42,043 bases of DNA from Flavobacteriaceae bacterium (GCA_029238125.1 JAQWGQ010000020.1:1-42043), one strand, 5' to 3'. Positions 8,060 to 16,648 are shown, counted from the first letter of the stretch. Numbers and translations: made by a program. Notes: generated by a model from the sequence alone, not told the origin.

Positions 8060-9190
8060 TTATCCCAAAAAGTCGAGGACTGCCCGACAAATTGTTTGAA
8101 TTTGCTCTTCATCCAATTCGGAGTGCATCGGTAGGGATATGACCTCTTTGACCAGTTGATTGGTCACTGCAAAATTCGCTTCATCGTATTTGTCGCTTTG
8201 ATAGGCTTTTTGCGCATGCAGCGGGATCGGATAATATACCCCGCATGGAATACCATTACTCTGCAGGTGCTGCACAAGTCCATCTCGGTCAGAGCCAACC
8301 AGTCGAAGGGTATATTGATGAAAAACGTGTGAATCGCAATTGCGAATCACTTTGGGGGTAATGATATTGTCATGGCCTGAAAGCAACTGTGAATAGCGTA
8401 TCGCCGCCCACTTCCTGCGTTCATTATAGTAGTCGAGTAGCTTGAGCTTTTCGTTTAGCACAACTGCCTGCAAACTATCCAAACGAGAGTTGACACCAAC
8501 CACATCGTGATGATAGCGCTCATACATCCCGTGGTTTACGATTCCTCTCAAGGTGTGAGCGAGTTCATCGTCATTGGTAAAAATCGCACCCCCATCTCCA
8601 TAACAACCCAGGTTTTTGGAAGGAAAGAAAGAAGTCGAACCCACATGACCAATCCCACCCGTTTTGGTTGTGTTCCCATTTGCATCCGTATGCGTTGCGC
8701 CAATACCTTGGGCATTGTCTTCGATTACATAGAGATTGTGTTTTTCGGAAATTGCCATAATGGCATCCATATCCGCAACTTGACCAAACAGGTGTACGGG
8801 TACTATCGCTTTTGTTTTGGGCGTAATTGCTCGCTCTATCGCACTTGGATCAATATTGAAGGAAACGGGATCAACGTCGACCAACACTGGTTTAAGACCT
8901 AACAAGGCGATGACTTCCACAGTCGCTGCAAAGGTGAAGTCAGCCGTAATCACCTCATCGCCGGGCTCTAATCCAAGGCCCATCATGGCAACTTGTAAGG
9001 CATCGGTTCCGTTGGCACACGGGATCACGTGTTTTACCCCGATGTAGGCCTCCAAATTGGATTGAAATGACTTTACTGCTGGCCCATTGATAAACTGTGC
9101 GCTTGACAACACTTCCTCCATCCCCGCTTCGACTTGAGGACGAATAAAAGCGTATTGCGATTGTAAATCGACCATCTGTATTTTTCGCAT
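8060..9190 (-). CDS. DegT/DnrJ/EryC1/StrS family PLP-dependent sugar aminotransferase
   Basis: The 376-residue protein shows the full family pattern. MVDLQSQYAFIRPQVE is at the N-terminus, ANGTDALQVAMMGLGLEPGDEV binds the cofactor phosphate, and VIEDNAQGIGA holds the Asp that contacts the PLP ring. SFFPSKNLGCYGDGG carries the Schiff-base Lys192, and NSRLDSLQAVVL follows. Members transaminate nucleotide-linked keto sugars for lipopolysaccharide or glycan synthesis. It diverges from waaA, a lipopolysaccharide core gene, which agrees with an envelope-sugar role. The exact sugar cannot be told from sequence. Confidence 0.92.
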   Translation of the reverse strand: MRKIQMVDLQSQYAFIRPQVEAGMEEVLSSAQFINGPAVKSFQSNLEAYIGVKHVIPCANGTDALQVAMMGLGLEPGDEVITADFTFAATVEVIALLGLKPVLVDVDPVSFNIDPSAIERAITPKTKAIVPVHLFGQVADMDAIMAISEKHNLYVIEDNAQGIGATHTDANGNTTKTGGIGHVGSTSFFPSKNLGCYGDGGAIFTNDDELAHTLRGIVNHGMYERYHHDVVGVNSRLDSLQAVVLNEKLKLLDYYNERRKWAAIRYSQLLSGHDNIITPKVIRNCDSHVFHQYTLRLVGSDRDGLVQHLQSNGIPCGVYYPIPLHAQKAYQSDKYDEANFAVTNQLVKEVISLPMHSELDEEQIQTICRAVLDFLG

Positions 9191-9209
9191 AGCAGCTTTT
9201 TTATTGGTG

Positions 9210-9217
9210 CAAATTTA
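9210..9217 (-). promoter_or_regulatory. Promoter -7 box for the aminotransferase gene
   Basis: On the minus strand TAAATTTG matches TAnnTTTG and lies 19 nt before the ATG at 9190. Confidence 0.55.
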
Positions 9218-9245
9218 CAAAAACAATCTCCTCTTGGGAAAGCCC

Positions 9246-9253
9246 TATCTTTG
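9246..9253 (+). promoter_or_regulatory. TAnnTTTG box abutting the waaA start
   Basis: TATCTTTG is an exact consensus match ending 3 nt before the waaA ATG at 9257. If used, transcription would begin at or just inside the start codon, implying a leaderless or slightly shorter protein. It may instead be chance. Confidence 0.3.
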
Positions 9254-9256
9254 GGC

Positions 9257-10471
9257 ATGCAAATTTTGTACACCCTTGCCGTTCGGTTGATTCGATGCAT
9301 ACTGTATATCGCCCCCATTTCGGGGAAAACAAAGCAGTTTGTCGATGGTAGAAAGCGCATCTGGGATGACATCAAAAACATCCCCAGCAACAAAGAAGTG
9401 ATTTGGATGCATTGTGCCTCTCTCGGCGAATACGAACAAGGGCTTCCAGTTCTAAAAGCACTTAAAGCCAAAAATCCCCAAGCGTTTTACTTGGTGAGCT
9501 TTTTTTCACCATCTGGATACCTTGTCAAAAAAACACATCAAGTTGCAGACCTGACTACCTATTTACCATGGGACACTCGAACTGATATACGTCGATTTGT
9601 CAAAAAACTACAACTCACCAAAGTCCTTTTTGTAAAGTATGAGTTTTGGCCCAACTTGCTGATTGAACTTCAAAAACAAAAGATTCCCACCCATCTCATT
9701 GCGGGGCTCTTTCAACCTCATCAAGTGTTTTTTAAACCTTGGGGGGGATGGTTCCGTAAACTCCTCAAAGGATTTTCTCACATTTTTGTCCAGGACAAAA
9801 TATCTCACGAATTGCTTACAGCTATTGGCATCAAACAAGTTTCCGTTTCTGGTGACACCCGTTTTGATCGTGTGCAACAACAAAAGCGAGACTTGCCTTT
9901 TTTGAAAGCATTTATTGGTGACCGAAAATGTATCGTTGCAGGTAGCACTTGGTCACAAGATATAACCGTGCTGAAAAATATCATCGCACAAACACCCAAA
10001 GACTGGTGTTGGCTGATTGCGCCTCATGAAATTAATGACCAACGTATTAAGTCGTTAATGGAAGAGCTACCTCCAAAAAGTCAGCAATACACCAAGTGTG
10101 ATACGAAGCTTTTACCCCAAACTCCTGTACTTGTCCTCGACAATGTTGGTTTACTTTCGGCTTGCTATCCGTATGCACAAATCGCCTACATAGGTGGCGG
10201 CATGGGGACCAAAGGGCTTCACAACATTCTTGAACCAGCCGCTGCAGGGATTCCCATTTTGATTGGAAAAAATTACAATCGATTCCCGGAAGCAGTTGCC
10301 CTTGTTCAGCAAGAGGGTGTTGTCTCAATCTCATCACAACATGAAGCCAGGAAAAATCTTCAATTATTGATGCACGACAAAAGGATTCGAAAAGAAAAAG
10401 GGGGTATCAACCAACGTTTTATTCAGGCAAATATGGGCGCAACTAAAAGGGTCTTGGGCAAGCTTGGCTAA
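9257..10471 (+). CDS. waaA: 3-deoxy-D-manno-octulosonic acid (Kdo) transferase
   Basis: The 404-residue protein has an N-terminal membrane anchor (MQILYTLAVRLIRCILYIAP). The acceptor domain follows with IWMHCASLGEYEQGLPVLKAL, whose Glu is the conserved catalytic position in GT30 enzymes. Then come YLPWDTRTDIRRFV, VKYEFWPNLLIEL, VSGDTRFDRV, the donor-site AYIGGGMGTKGLHNILEPAAAGIPILIG and FPEAVALVQQEG. It transfers Kdo from CMP-Kdo to lipid A at the inner face of the cytoplasmic membrane. An in-frame TTG at 9251 could add two residues; ATG 9257 is preferred by alignment of the N-terminal anchor. Confidence 0.95.
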   Translation: MQILYTLAVRLIRCILYIAPISGKTKQFVDGRKRIWDDIKNIPSNKEVIWMHCASLGEYEQGLPVLKALKAKNPQAFYLVSFFSPSGYLVKKTHQVADLTTYLPWDTRTDIRRFVKKLQLTKVLFVKYEFWPNLLIELQKQKIPTHLIAGLFQPHQVFFKPWGGWFRKLLKGFSHIFVQDKISHELLTAIGIKQVSVSGDTRFDRVQQQKRDLPFLKAFIGDRKCIVAGSTWSQDITVLKNIIAQTPKDWCWLIAPHEINDQRIKSLMEELPPKSQQYTKCDTKLLPQTPVLVLDNVGLLSACYPYAQIAYIGGGMGTKGLHNILEPAAAGIPILIGKNYNRFPEAVALVQQEGVVSISSQHEARKNLQLLMHDKRIRKEKGGINQRFIQANMGATKRVLGKLG

Positions 10472-10496
10472 TCACTTCAAAATTTGAAAGAATATT

Positions 10497-10540
10497 TTTA
10501 GTAAATCCCTATCTTTAGTAAAAAATTAGCCCCTTTAGTC
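10497..10540 (+). promoter_or_regulatory. Repeated TTTAGT(AAA) motif upstream of the Lrp-type regulator gene
   Basis: TTTAGTAAA occurs at 10497-10505 and 10514-10522, with a partial copy TTTAGTC at 10534-10540; the spacing is 17 and 20 bp. A near-consensus -7 box, TATCTTTA, overlaps the middle copy at 10510-10517. Autoregulatory binding by the downstream Lrp-type protein is possible. Confidence 0.35.
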
Positions 10541-10617
10541 GCTTTTTTGAGTAAGTTTATATGCTTTGAAGCTGAAAATCATAAAATCATTTACTCTGAA
10601 CCCTTTATATTCTGCAA

Positions 10618-11088
10618 ATGAAAATCATCAATCAAGACTTTATTCTCGATGGGATTGACAAAGAAATCCTAAGTTATCTTACCGAAAACGCGCGTACACC
10701 CATTTTAGAAATTGCAAGGAATATGGGTGCTTCGGGCGCCTCGATCCATCAACGAGTTCGCAAATTGGAAGAAGCTGGTATCATTTCGGGGAGTTATGTC
10801 AAAATCAATGAGGAAAAACTTGGCTACACCACCCATGCCTTTATTGGTATCTATCTCGACAAGGCTTCTCACAATAGCGAAGCAGTGTCAATGCTAAACA
10901 AAATTCCCGAAGTCACCTCCTGTTACTATACCACTGGTGGTTGGAGCTTGTTGATAAAACTCACCTGCAGAGACAACAATCATTTGTCGGCACTCCTGAG
11001 CGATAAAATTCAAAAAATCCCAGGGATATCACGGACAGAAACCTATATCTGCCTCAAGCATCAGATCGAACGACAAATCAAGTTCTGA
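10618..11088 (+). CDS. Lrp/AsnC family transcriptional regulator
   Basis: The 156-residue protein has an N-terminal winged helix-turn-helix (residues ~12-60: DGIDKEILSYLTENARTPILEIA, SGASIHQRVRKLEEAGII). A RAM-type sensor domain (~70-150: THAFIGIYLDKASHN, VTSCYYTTGGWSLLIKLTCRD) follows. Such proteins form octamers that bind amino acids and control amino-acid metabolism genes. The 146-nt upstream gap holds repeated motifs at 10497-10540, consistent with autoregulation. The stop abuts the stop of the convergent peptidase gene. The ligand is unknown. Confidence 0.93.
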   Translation: MKIINQDFILDGIDKEILSYLTENARTPILEIARNMGASGASIHQRVRKLEEAGIISGSYVKINEEKLGYTTHAFIGIYLDKASHNSEAVSMLNKIPEVTSCYYTTGGWSLLIKLTCRDNNHLSALLSDKIQKIPGISRTETYICLKHQIERQIKF

Positions 11089-11796
11089 TCAACGTCGTTG
11101 ACTACTGACGCGCAATGCAAGGTAAATGAGCGTTGCCAGTGAGCCAATGGCAGCCACCACATAGGTTCGTGCTGCCCACTTTAGTGAATCCTTGGCCGCG
11201 GCAAACTCTTGTTGACCGACCATATTTTTACGTCTCAACCAAGCCAAAGCACGGTTACTCGCATCATATTCAACAGGAAGGGTGATAAAGCTAAAAAGTG
11301 TCCCCAGACCAAACATTGCTACACCTATGCTGGCAATGGTGTAGCTTTGGGTTCCGCCAAACAAGCCCAAACCAATAATGATAACCCACATGGACATATT
11401 GGACGCTACGCTTACCATTGGCACCAAAACAGATCGCATTTTGAGCCATTCATACCCTTGGGCGTGTTGTACAGCATGACCACATTCGTGGGCTGCAACA
11501 GCGGCGGCGGCAGCGTTGCGTTCATTATATACGCTCTCACTGAGGTTAACCGTTTTTTTCATTGGATTATAGTGATCGGTGAGCATTCCTTTTACGGAAA
11601 CGACTTTGACATCTCGTATGCCATGGTCGGCAAGCATTTTTTCAGCAATCTCAGCCCCCGAAAGACCATTGCGCAATTGAATTTTTGAATAGGTTTTGAA
11701 TTTTGATTTTAGTCGTTGACTCACAATCATGCTGATCACAGCAAAAACAATGGCGATAGGATAAAATTCCCCACCAATACCGTAATAATAACCCAT
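11089..11796 (-). CDS. Zinc metallopeptidase, YugP type
   Basis: From ATG 11796 the product is 235 residues. It has an N-terminal membrane segment (YPIAIVFAVISMIVSQ), the conserved GLSGAEIAEKMLADHGI region, and VVSVKGMLTDHYNPMKKTVNLSESVY. The zinc site AAHECGHAVQHAQGY gives HExxH-like His-Glu-Cys-Gly-His, and several transmembrane segments follow, including PVEYDASNRALAWL. The family (YugP, zinc peptidase group 2) is a membrane-bound putative neutral protease of unknown substrate. A GTG start at 11817 would add seven residues and is less likely. Confidence 0.92.
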   Translation of the reverse strand: MGYYYGIGGEFYPIAIVFAVISMIVSQRLKSKFKTYSKIQLRNGLSGAEIAEKMLADHGIRDVKVVSVKGMLTDHYNPMKKTVNLSESVYNERNAAAAAVAAHECGHAVQHAQGYEWLKMRSVLVPMVSVASNMSMWVIIIGLGLFGGTQSYTIASIGVAMFGLGTLFSFITLPVEYDASNRALAWLRRKNMVGQQEFAAAKDSLKWAARTYVVAAIGSLATLIYLALRVSSQRR

Positions 11797-11911
11797 GTCT
11801 TTTTTTTGTGAATACACTGCAAAAATGTTGCCAAGGAAAACAGACTGTCAAGACGGCATAAAAACAGGGGAATGATAAAATTTACATATTTGATATTACT
11901 AAATCTTACGC

Positions 11912-12394
11912 ATGAAACATTTTGCTTTAAAGTCTCTTACAAAACCCTTATTTGGATTGGTATACCCTCAGCCATATTTACAATATATCTATTTTAAATG
12001 GGTAGGTAAGGATTTGGTTGACTACTCTCATATGTTAACAGCGTTAGTTGCTATTATTTCACTTTTTCTTTTTTCTAAAAGTATTTTAATAAAGAAACAA
12101 CAATACACGGTCAATTTCATTTCTCAAGTCTACAAAGATGAAATGGCAAGGGTATTTTCAAAATTAAGAACAGCTTTCGCTGATGAAAAGTTTGATTTAT
12201 CACAAGCAGAAATCAAAAATTTTCTAGGTTATCTAGAAGAAAAAGATTTGGAAGCGTCAGTGACAAAAATGTTAAACTTCCTTGAAGCGTTTTCATTATT
12301 TGTAAATCAAGGTTTAATTGAAGAAAATCTTTCAAAAAAATTGATGCGTGGAGTTGTTATAAAAAAACTATCAGAAGTTAAAAATTTATATTGA
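11912..12394 (+). CDS. Hypothetical membrane protein, DUF4760-like, probably truncated by a frameshift
   Basis: The 160-residue product has one clear transmembrane segment (residues ~42-59, LTALVAIISLFLFSKSIL). A helical cytoplasmic part follows that resembles DUF4760-type proteins (VTKMLNFLEAFSLFVNQGLIEENL). Function is unknown. The reading frame stops at 12392, just after an A7 run at 12361-12367. Removing one A extends the protein in frame to 12506, adding residues that fit the C-terminal end of this type of protein (IDYEQQKNGPSVY, LSKKW). The gene is visibly more A+T rich than its neighbours and sits alone between a peptidase and the leuS unit, which suggests an acquired, decaying accessory gene. 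The DUF4760 likeness is judged by eye. Confidence 0.6.
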   Translation: MKHFALKSLTKPLFGLVYPQPYLQYIYFKWVGKDLVDYSHMLTALVAIISLFLFSKSILIKKQQYTVNFISQVYKDEMARVFSKLRTAFADEKFDLSQAEIKNFLGYLEEKDLEASVTKMLNFLEAFSLFVNQGLIEENLSKKLMRGVVIKKLSEVKNLY

Positions 12395-12506
12395 TTATGA
12401 GCAACAAAAAAATGGTCCAAGCGTTTACTGTGAATATGTTAAACTTTCCAAAAAATGGGTGAAACTAGAGGAAATTAATATCTTGCATACATCAAATTAT
12501 ACCTAA
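12393..12506 (+). pseudogene. Out-of-frame 3' remnant of the preceding DUF4760-like gene
   Basis: In the +1 frame relative to the upstream ORF, codons from 12369 on read YQKLKIYIDYEQQKNGPSVY and continue to a TAA at 12504-12506. The segment has no start of its own and reads as the natural C-terminus. A one-base length change in the A7 tract at 12361-12367 explains the break. The next 88 nt to 12594 hold only a weak GTGGC/GCCAC hairpin (12539-12553). Confidence 0.55.
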
Positions 12507-12594
12507 GATGAAAAACCTATTAATCAACAAAGAGTTTGGTGGCCTATAGCCACTGCTACATTTAATTGCTACAAGTACCCCCAAAATTGCTTTT

Positions 12595-12861
12595 TTATTT
12601 GGTATCCTTGCCTTGAATAATAAACACCAAAATCGTACCAACTAAGATTGCAGTTACCACATTGGCCAATATTATTGATAAGCTATCGATAAGAATACCG
12701 TAAACCAACCATAGGAGTATGCCGATAAACATGATGGAATACATACGTAATGACAAGTCCTTGGTCTGTTTGGTTTTCCAAACCTTCATGACCTGAGGGA
12801 TAAAGGCAAACGTCGTGCAAACAGCAGCAATGAGTCCGATGATTTCATTTTGGTCGATCAT
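12595..12861 (-). CDS. SemiSWEET family sugar transporter
   Basis: The 88-residue protein has three transmembrane helices and the PQ-loop motif: IIGLIAAVCTTFAFIPQVMKVWKTK, DLSLRMYSIMFIGILLWLVYGI and IILANVVTAILVGTILVFI. SemiSWEETs dimerise into a six-helix facilitator that moves sugars across the inner membrane. The ATG at 12861 overlaps the leuS stop by 4 bp (ATGA), so it is translationally coupled to leuS. A TTG two codons upstream is possible but less likely. Substrate is unknown. Confidence 0.92.
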   Translation of the reverse strand: MIDQNEIIGLIAAVCTTFAFIPQVMKVWKTKQTKDLSLRMYSIMFIGILLWLVYGILIDSLSIILANVVTAILVGTILVFIIQGKDTK

Positions 12862-15674
12862 CCACAAACAATATTTACGATTTTATTGGGGACGACAATC
12901 ACTTTTAGAATCGTCTTTCCATCTAGATATTGAGCTGTACGCTCGTCGGCTAGGGCTGCTTGTTCAACCTCCTCTTTGGCGGCCTCTGCATCAAGGTCAA
13001 GCGTAAAGCGCATTTTTCCGTTAAAGCTAATCGGGTAAGTAATTTGTGTCTCTTTGAGATGCACGGGGTCAGCAATAGGGTAAGGTTCGTTTGAAAGCGA
13101 TGGGGTGTGCCCTAATTTTTCCCATAATTCTTCGCAAATATGCGGTGCAAAGGGCGCTAATAAGACCGTTAAAGATTCCAAAATAGCTCGATGATTGCAC
13201 TTGGCAGCTGTGAGCTCATTTACACAAATCATAAAGGCACTAACTGCGGTATTTAGTGAAAATTGGTCAATGTCATGTGTGACTTTTTCAATGGTCGCAT
13301 GCAGTGATTTTAGCATTTCGGACGATGGCGGTTCATCTGAAACTGAAAACTGTTCGTTGTCGTGAAAGAGTCTCCAAAATTTGTTTAGAAATCCATGCAC
13401 TCCCGAAATGCCAGCGGTGTTCCACGGTTTGGCCTGCTCGATTGGCCCCAAAAAGAGTTCATACATTCGAAGTGTGTCTGCACCATACTGATCACAAATA
13501 TCATCGGGGTTGACAACATTGTATTTAGACTTGGACATTTTTTCGATTTCTCGCTTAGCAATGAGCTGTCCGTCTTCCAGTTCAAATGTTGCTTCTCCAA
13601 ACTCGGGTCGCCAGTTGTGGAGTTCATTATGAGCAACCACATTATTGGCATCTACATAGGCCACATCCACATGAATGGGCTCTACATTTTGGTCTTGAAT
13701 CAATCCTGCTGAGAAATAGGTTTGTGTACCTGTTTTGCGATAAATAAAAGCACTCTCGCCCAAAATCATCCCTTGGTTCACGAGCTTTTGAGCATATTCA
13801 TCTACTGGAGCATATCCGAGGTCAAAAAGGACTTTTTGCCAAAAACGAGAGTAGAGTAAATGCCCCGTTGCATGTTCGCTCCCGCCGATATACAAGTCAA
13901 CCATACCCCAATAATCAAGTTTGTCTTTTCGTACAAATTCGTTTTGGTTCTTGGGATCCATATAGCGGTTAAAATACCATGAGCTACCTGCCCAACCAGG
14001 CATGGTGTTCAGTTCCAAAGGGAAAACCTCTTTGTTGTCGATTAAGTCAACAGAGACCACTTTTTCATCAGCTACATGCCAAGCCCATTCTGTGGCATTC
14101 CCTAAAGGTGGGTCACCCGTTTCGGTAGGTAGATATTTTTCAACCTGTGGCAACGTGAGCGGTAAGCTGTGTTCAGGGATAAGATGTGGGATTCCGTTTT
14201 TGAAATATATAGGAATTGGTTCCCCCCAATAGCGTTGACGACTAAAGACCGCATCACGTAAGCGGTACTGAATTTTCGCCTTTCCTAATCCAATTTTTTC
14301 CAGATAATCAATTGCTGTTTGCGTAGCTTCAGCAACGGTAAGCCCGTTTAGAAAATCGGAATTCGCAATACGCGTTTCCCCTTTTTCCACGTGAGCCGAA
14401 TCTGCAATATCTACATCTGCAAAAATGTTGGTAATGGGAATGTCATAGTGCTTGGCGAATTCAAAATCGCGCTGATCTCCACATGGCACGGCCATCACTG
14501 CACCAGTACCATAGCCCGCAAGTACGTAGTCCCCGATCCAAATGGGAACTTTGTCACCGCTCAACGGATGAATCGCATAGGCCCCTGTAAAGACACCTGT
14601 TATGTTTTTTACATCCGACATCCGATCCCTCTCCGATCGATTGGCGCTTTGTTCTACATAACGATTAACCATATCGCGCTGCTCGTCCGTGGTGATCATA
14701 TTCACCAATGCGTGTTCGGGCGCTAAAGTCATAAAGGTAACTCCAAACAAGGTGTCGGGGCGTGTGGTAAAGACTTCTATCTTTGCATCGTAGTTGGAAA
14801 CTTGAAAACGAACAGTCGCTCCTACAGAACGTCCAATCCAGTTGCGCTGCATTTCCTTGAGTGGCTCTGGCCAATCAATCCCATCAAGACCTTTGAGTAA
14901 GCGGTCGGCATAGGACGAGATTCGCATCATCCATTGCGTCATTTTCTTTCGCTCTACTGCATATCCACCTCGCTCTGAAACCCCATTGACAACCTCGTCA
15001 TTGGCCAGCACAGTCCCAAGCTGTGGACACCAATTGACTTCGGACTCGGCCAAATAGGTCATGCGGTAGTGTAGCAAATGGGTTTGTTGCTCATCGTTGG
15101 ACAATGCATTCCATTCATCAGCAGTGAGTGAAGGTGTGTTTTCATCACAGTCTGCGTCAAGGTTTTGGGAACCATGCTGACTCAGGTGGTCAATAAGCTC
15201 ATCAATGGGTTTTGCTTGGTCTGCCTTGGTGTCATAACAGGCATTAAAAAGCTGCATAAAAATCCATTGTGTCCAACGATAATATGAAGGGTCTGAGGTT
15301 CGAAATTCCCTGCTCCAGTCAAAAGAAAACCCGATTCGATCGAGTTGTTCTCTATATCGATTGATATTGGTTTCTGTCGTTTTAGCAGGATGCTGCCCTG
15401 TTTGAATGGCGTACTGTTCGGCTGGCAATCCAAAAGAATCATATCCTTGTGGATGCAATACATTAAACCCTTTATGCCTTTTGAAACGAGCGACAACATC
15501 GCTGGCAATATAGCCCAAAGGGTGACCAACATGGAGTCCCGCCCCAGAGGGGTAGGGGAACATATCCAAGACATAATACTTGGGCTTTGTGGAGGGAAAG
15601 TTTGGGGAAAAAGTGTGGTTGTTTGCCCAAAAAGATTGCCACTTGTTTTCAATCGATCGAAATGGATATGCCAT
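12858..15674 (-). CDS. leuS: Leucyl-tRNA synthetase
   Basis: The 938-residue class I synthetase has the HIGH-equivalent PYPSGAGLHVGHPLGY near residue 39. The editing domain includes TTRPDTLFGVTFM and YGTGAVMAVPCGDQRDFEFA. The SEHATGHLLYSRFW segment, the KMSKS loop at 712-716, and an anticodon-binding and C-terminal domain follow. It charges tRNA-Leu and edits mischarged products. Two TAnnTTTG boxes precede it, and its last codons overlap a SemiSWEET gene. The protein is longer than the ~860 residues of E. coli LeuS, with extra sequence around residues 165-200 and after the LYIGG segment, as is usual in Bacteroidota. Confidence 0.98.
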   Translation of the reverse strand: MAYPFRSIENKWQSFWANNHTFSPNFPSTKPKYYVLDMFPYPSGAGLHVGHPLGYIASDVVARFKRHKGFNVLHPQGYDSFGLPAEQYAIQTGQHPAKTTETNINRYREQLDRIGFSFDWSREFRTSDPSYYRWTQWIFMQLFNACYDTKADQAKPIDELIDHLSQHGSQNLDADCDENTPSLTADEWNALSNDEQQTHLLHYRMTYLAESEVNWCPQLGTVLANDEVVNGVSERGGYAVERKKMTQWMMRISSYADRLLKGLDGIDWPEPLKEMQRNWIGRSVGATVRFQVSNYDAKIEVFTTRPDTLFGVTFMTLAPEHALVNMITTDEQRDMVNRYVEQSANRSERDRMSDVKNITGVFTGAYAIHPLSGDKVPIWIGDYVLAGYGTGAVMAVPCGDQRDFEFAKHYDIPITNIFADVDIADSAHVEKGETRIANSDFLNGLTVAEATQTAIDYLEKIGLGKAKIQYRLRDAVFSRQRYWGEPIPIYFKNGIPHLIPEHSLPLTLPQVEKYLPTETGDPPLGNATEWAWHVADEKVVSVDLIDNKEVFPLELNTMPGWAGSSWYFNRYMDPKNQNEFVRKDKLDYWGMVDLYIGGSEHATGHLLYSRFWQKVLFDLGYAPVDEYAQKLVNQGMILGESAFIYRKTGTQTYFSAGLIQDQNVEPIHVDVAYVDANNVVAHNELHNWRPEFGEATFELEDGQLIAKREIEKMSKSKYNVVNPDDICDQYGADTLRMYELFLGPIEQAKPWNTAGISGVHGFLNKFWRLFHDNEQFSVSDEPPSSEMLKSLHATIEKVTHDIDQFSLNTAVSAFMICVNELTAAKCNHRAILESLTVLLAPFAPHICEELWEKLGHTPSLSNEPYPIADPVHLKETQITYPISFNGKMRFTLDLDAEAAKEEVEQAALADERTAQYLDGKTILKVIVVPNKIVNIVCG

Positions 15675-15691
15675 TGTCTAGTCTTGTGTGG

Positions 15692-15708
15692 CAAAAATAC
15701 CAAATTTA
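15692..15708 (-). promoter_or_regulatory. Two tandem -7 boxes for leuS
   Basis: On the minus strand TAAATTTG (15708-15701) is followed by TATTTTTG (15699-15692). Both match TAnnTTTG, 17 and 26 nt before the leuS ATG. Two adjacent transcript starts are possible. Confidence 0.5.
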
Positions 15709-15770
15709 TGCCATGAAAATGCATCAAGCATGTTCTGACTATCCATTCGTTTTTGTAATTTTAACCCATC

Positions 15771-16646
15771 ATGTCAAAACAAACGCACCGCTATCAACGC
15801 AGACGGGTATTTCGTTCCTATTTTGGGATCGTTTTTAGTGTGAGTTTGATTTTGTTTGTGGTTGGGGTTTTAAGCTTGCTAGTGCTCAATGCACGGCAAG
15901 TATCTCAACATGTAAAAGAGCAAGTTGTCCTCACCATTTTTATCGACGACAACGCAAAAGAAGTGGAAGTTAACCAGTTGGAAACCATGCTTAAACTTGC
16001 GGCTTTCACGAGGTCAGTTACCTATATTTCCAAGGAACAGGCAGCCACAGAACACAGTGCAGATATCGGAGAAGACTTTATGGATTTTTTGGGTTATAAC
16101 CCCCTGAAAGATGCAATCGACCTTCGGCTCAAGGGTGAGTATGTAACCACACATCGAGTCGATAGCATAAGTGCATTTTTAGCTGAAAAACCCTTTGTCA
16201 GCGAGTTGGTGTTTGATCGGCCTTTGGTCAATTTACTAAATGAAAATATAGAGAGAGCCAGACTCCTGCTGTTGGCCTGTTGTCTCTTTTTTTTGGCCCT
16301 CTCCATTATACTTATTCATAACTCCATTCGCTTGTCCATTTATGCCAAACGGATGATCATTAAAACCATGCAACTGGTGGGTGCTCGCAAACGCTTTATC
16401 CGCGGACCCTTTATCCGCACCTATCTGCTTTTGGGAATGGTTAGCGCCTTGATTTCGTGTCTTGGTGTTTGGGCTCTGGTTATCAATGCGCAGACCTATC
16501 TTCCTGGCATCGATTTGTTGATGAACCCCCAAACTTTGCTCATCAGTTTTATCGGTGTATTTTTGTTGTCTATGCTCATTAGTTCAGTCAGTGCGCGTTG
16601 GGCAACACAGCGATATTTAAACCTCAAAACCCAATCTCTGTATTAG
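15771..16646 (+). CDS. ftsX: Cell division protein FtsX
   Basis: The 291-residue protein has the FtsX topology. A cytoplasmic N-terminus is followed by TM1 (~20-40, IVFSVSLILFVVGVLSLLVL) and a periplasmic domain (~45-170, VVLTIFIDDNAKEVEV, YISKEQAATEHSADIGEDF, NPLKDAIDLRL). Three C-terminal TMs follow with RMIIKTMQLVGARKRFIRGPF between TM2 and TM3. With the ATPase FtsE it controls cell-wall hydrolases at the septum. ftsE is not in this window. The gene starts the run ftsX-DUF3098-uppP-truB-tag with gaps of 2 nt or overlaps. Confidence 0.95.
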   Translation: MSKQTHRYQRRRVFRSYFGIVFSVSLILFVVGVLSLLVLNARQVSQHVKEQVVLTIFIDDNAKEVEVNQLETMLKLAAFTRSVTYISKEQAATEHSADIGEDFMDFLGYNPLKDAIDLRLKGEYVTTHRVDSISAFLAEKPFVSELVFDRPLVNLLNENIERARLLLLACCLFFLALSIILIHNSIRLSIYAKRMIIKTMQLVGARKRFIRGPFIRTYLLLGMVSALISCLGVWALVINAQTYLPGIDLLMNPQTLLISFIGVFLLSMLISSVSARWATQRYLNLKTQSLY

Positions 16647-16648
16647 AT

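Noticed and set aside
11209-11688. Open frame of 159 codons opposite the zinc peptidase gene
   Set aside because: The minus-strand peptidase has clear family motifs across the same bases; the plus-strand product has none.
12361-12394. Programmed frameshifting at the A7 tract
   Set aside because: There is no downstream stimulatory structure I can see and the gene is a low-conservation accessory; decay or a sequencing error is simpler.
12507-12594. Short peptide frame MKNLLINKEFGGL after the broken gene
   Set aside because: Thirteen codons with no family signal or initiation context; probably noise.
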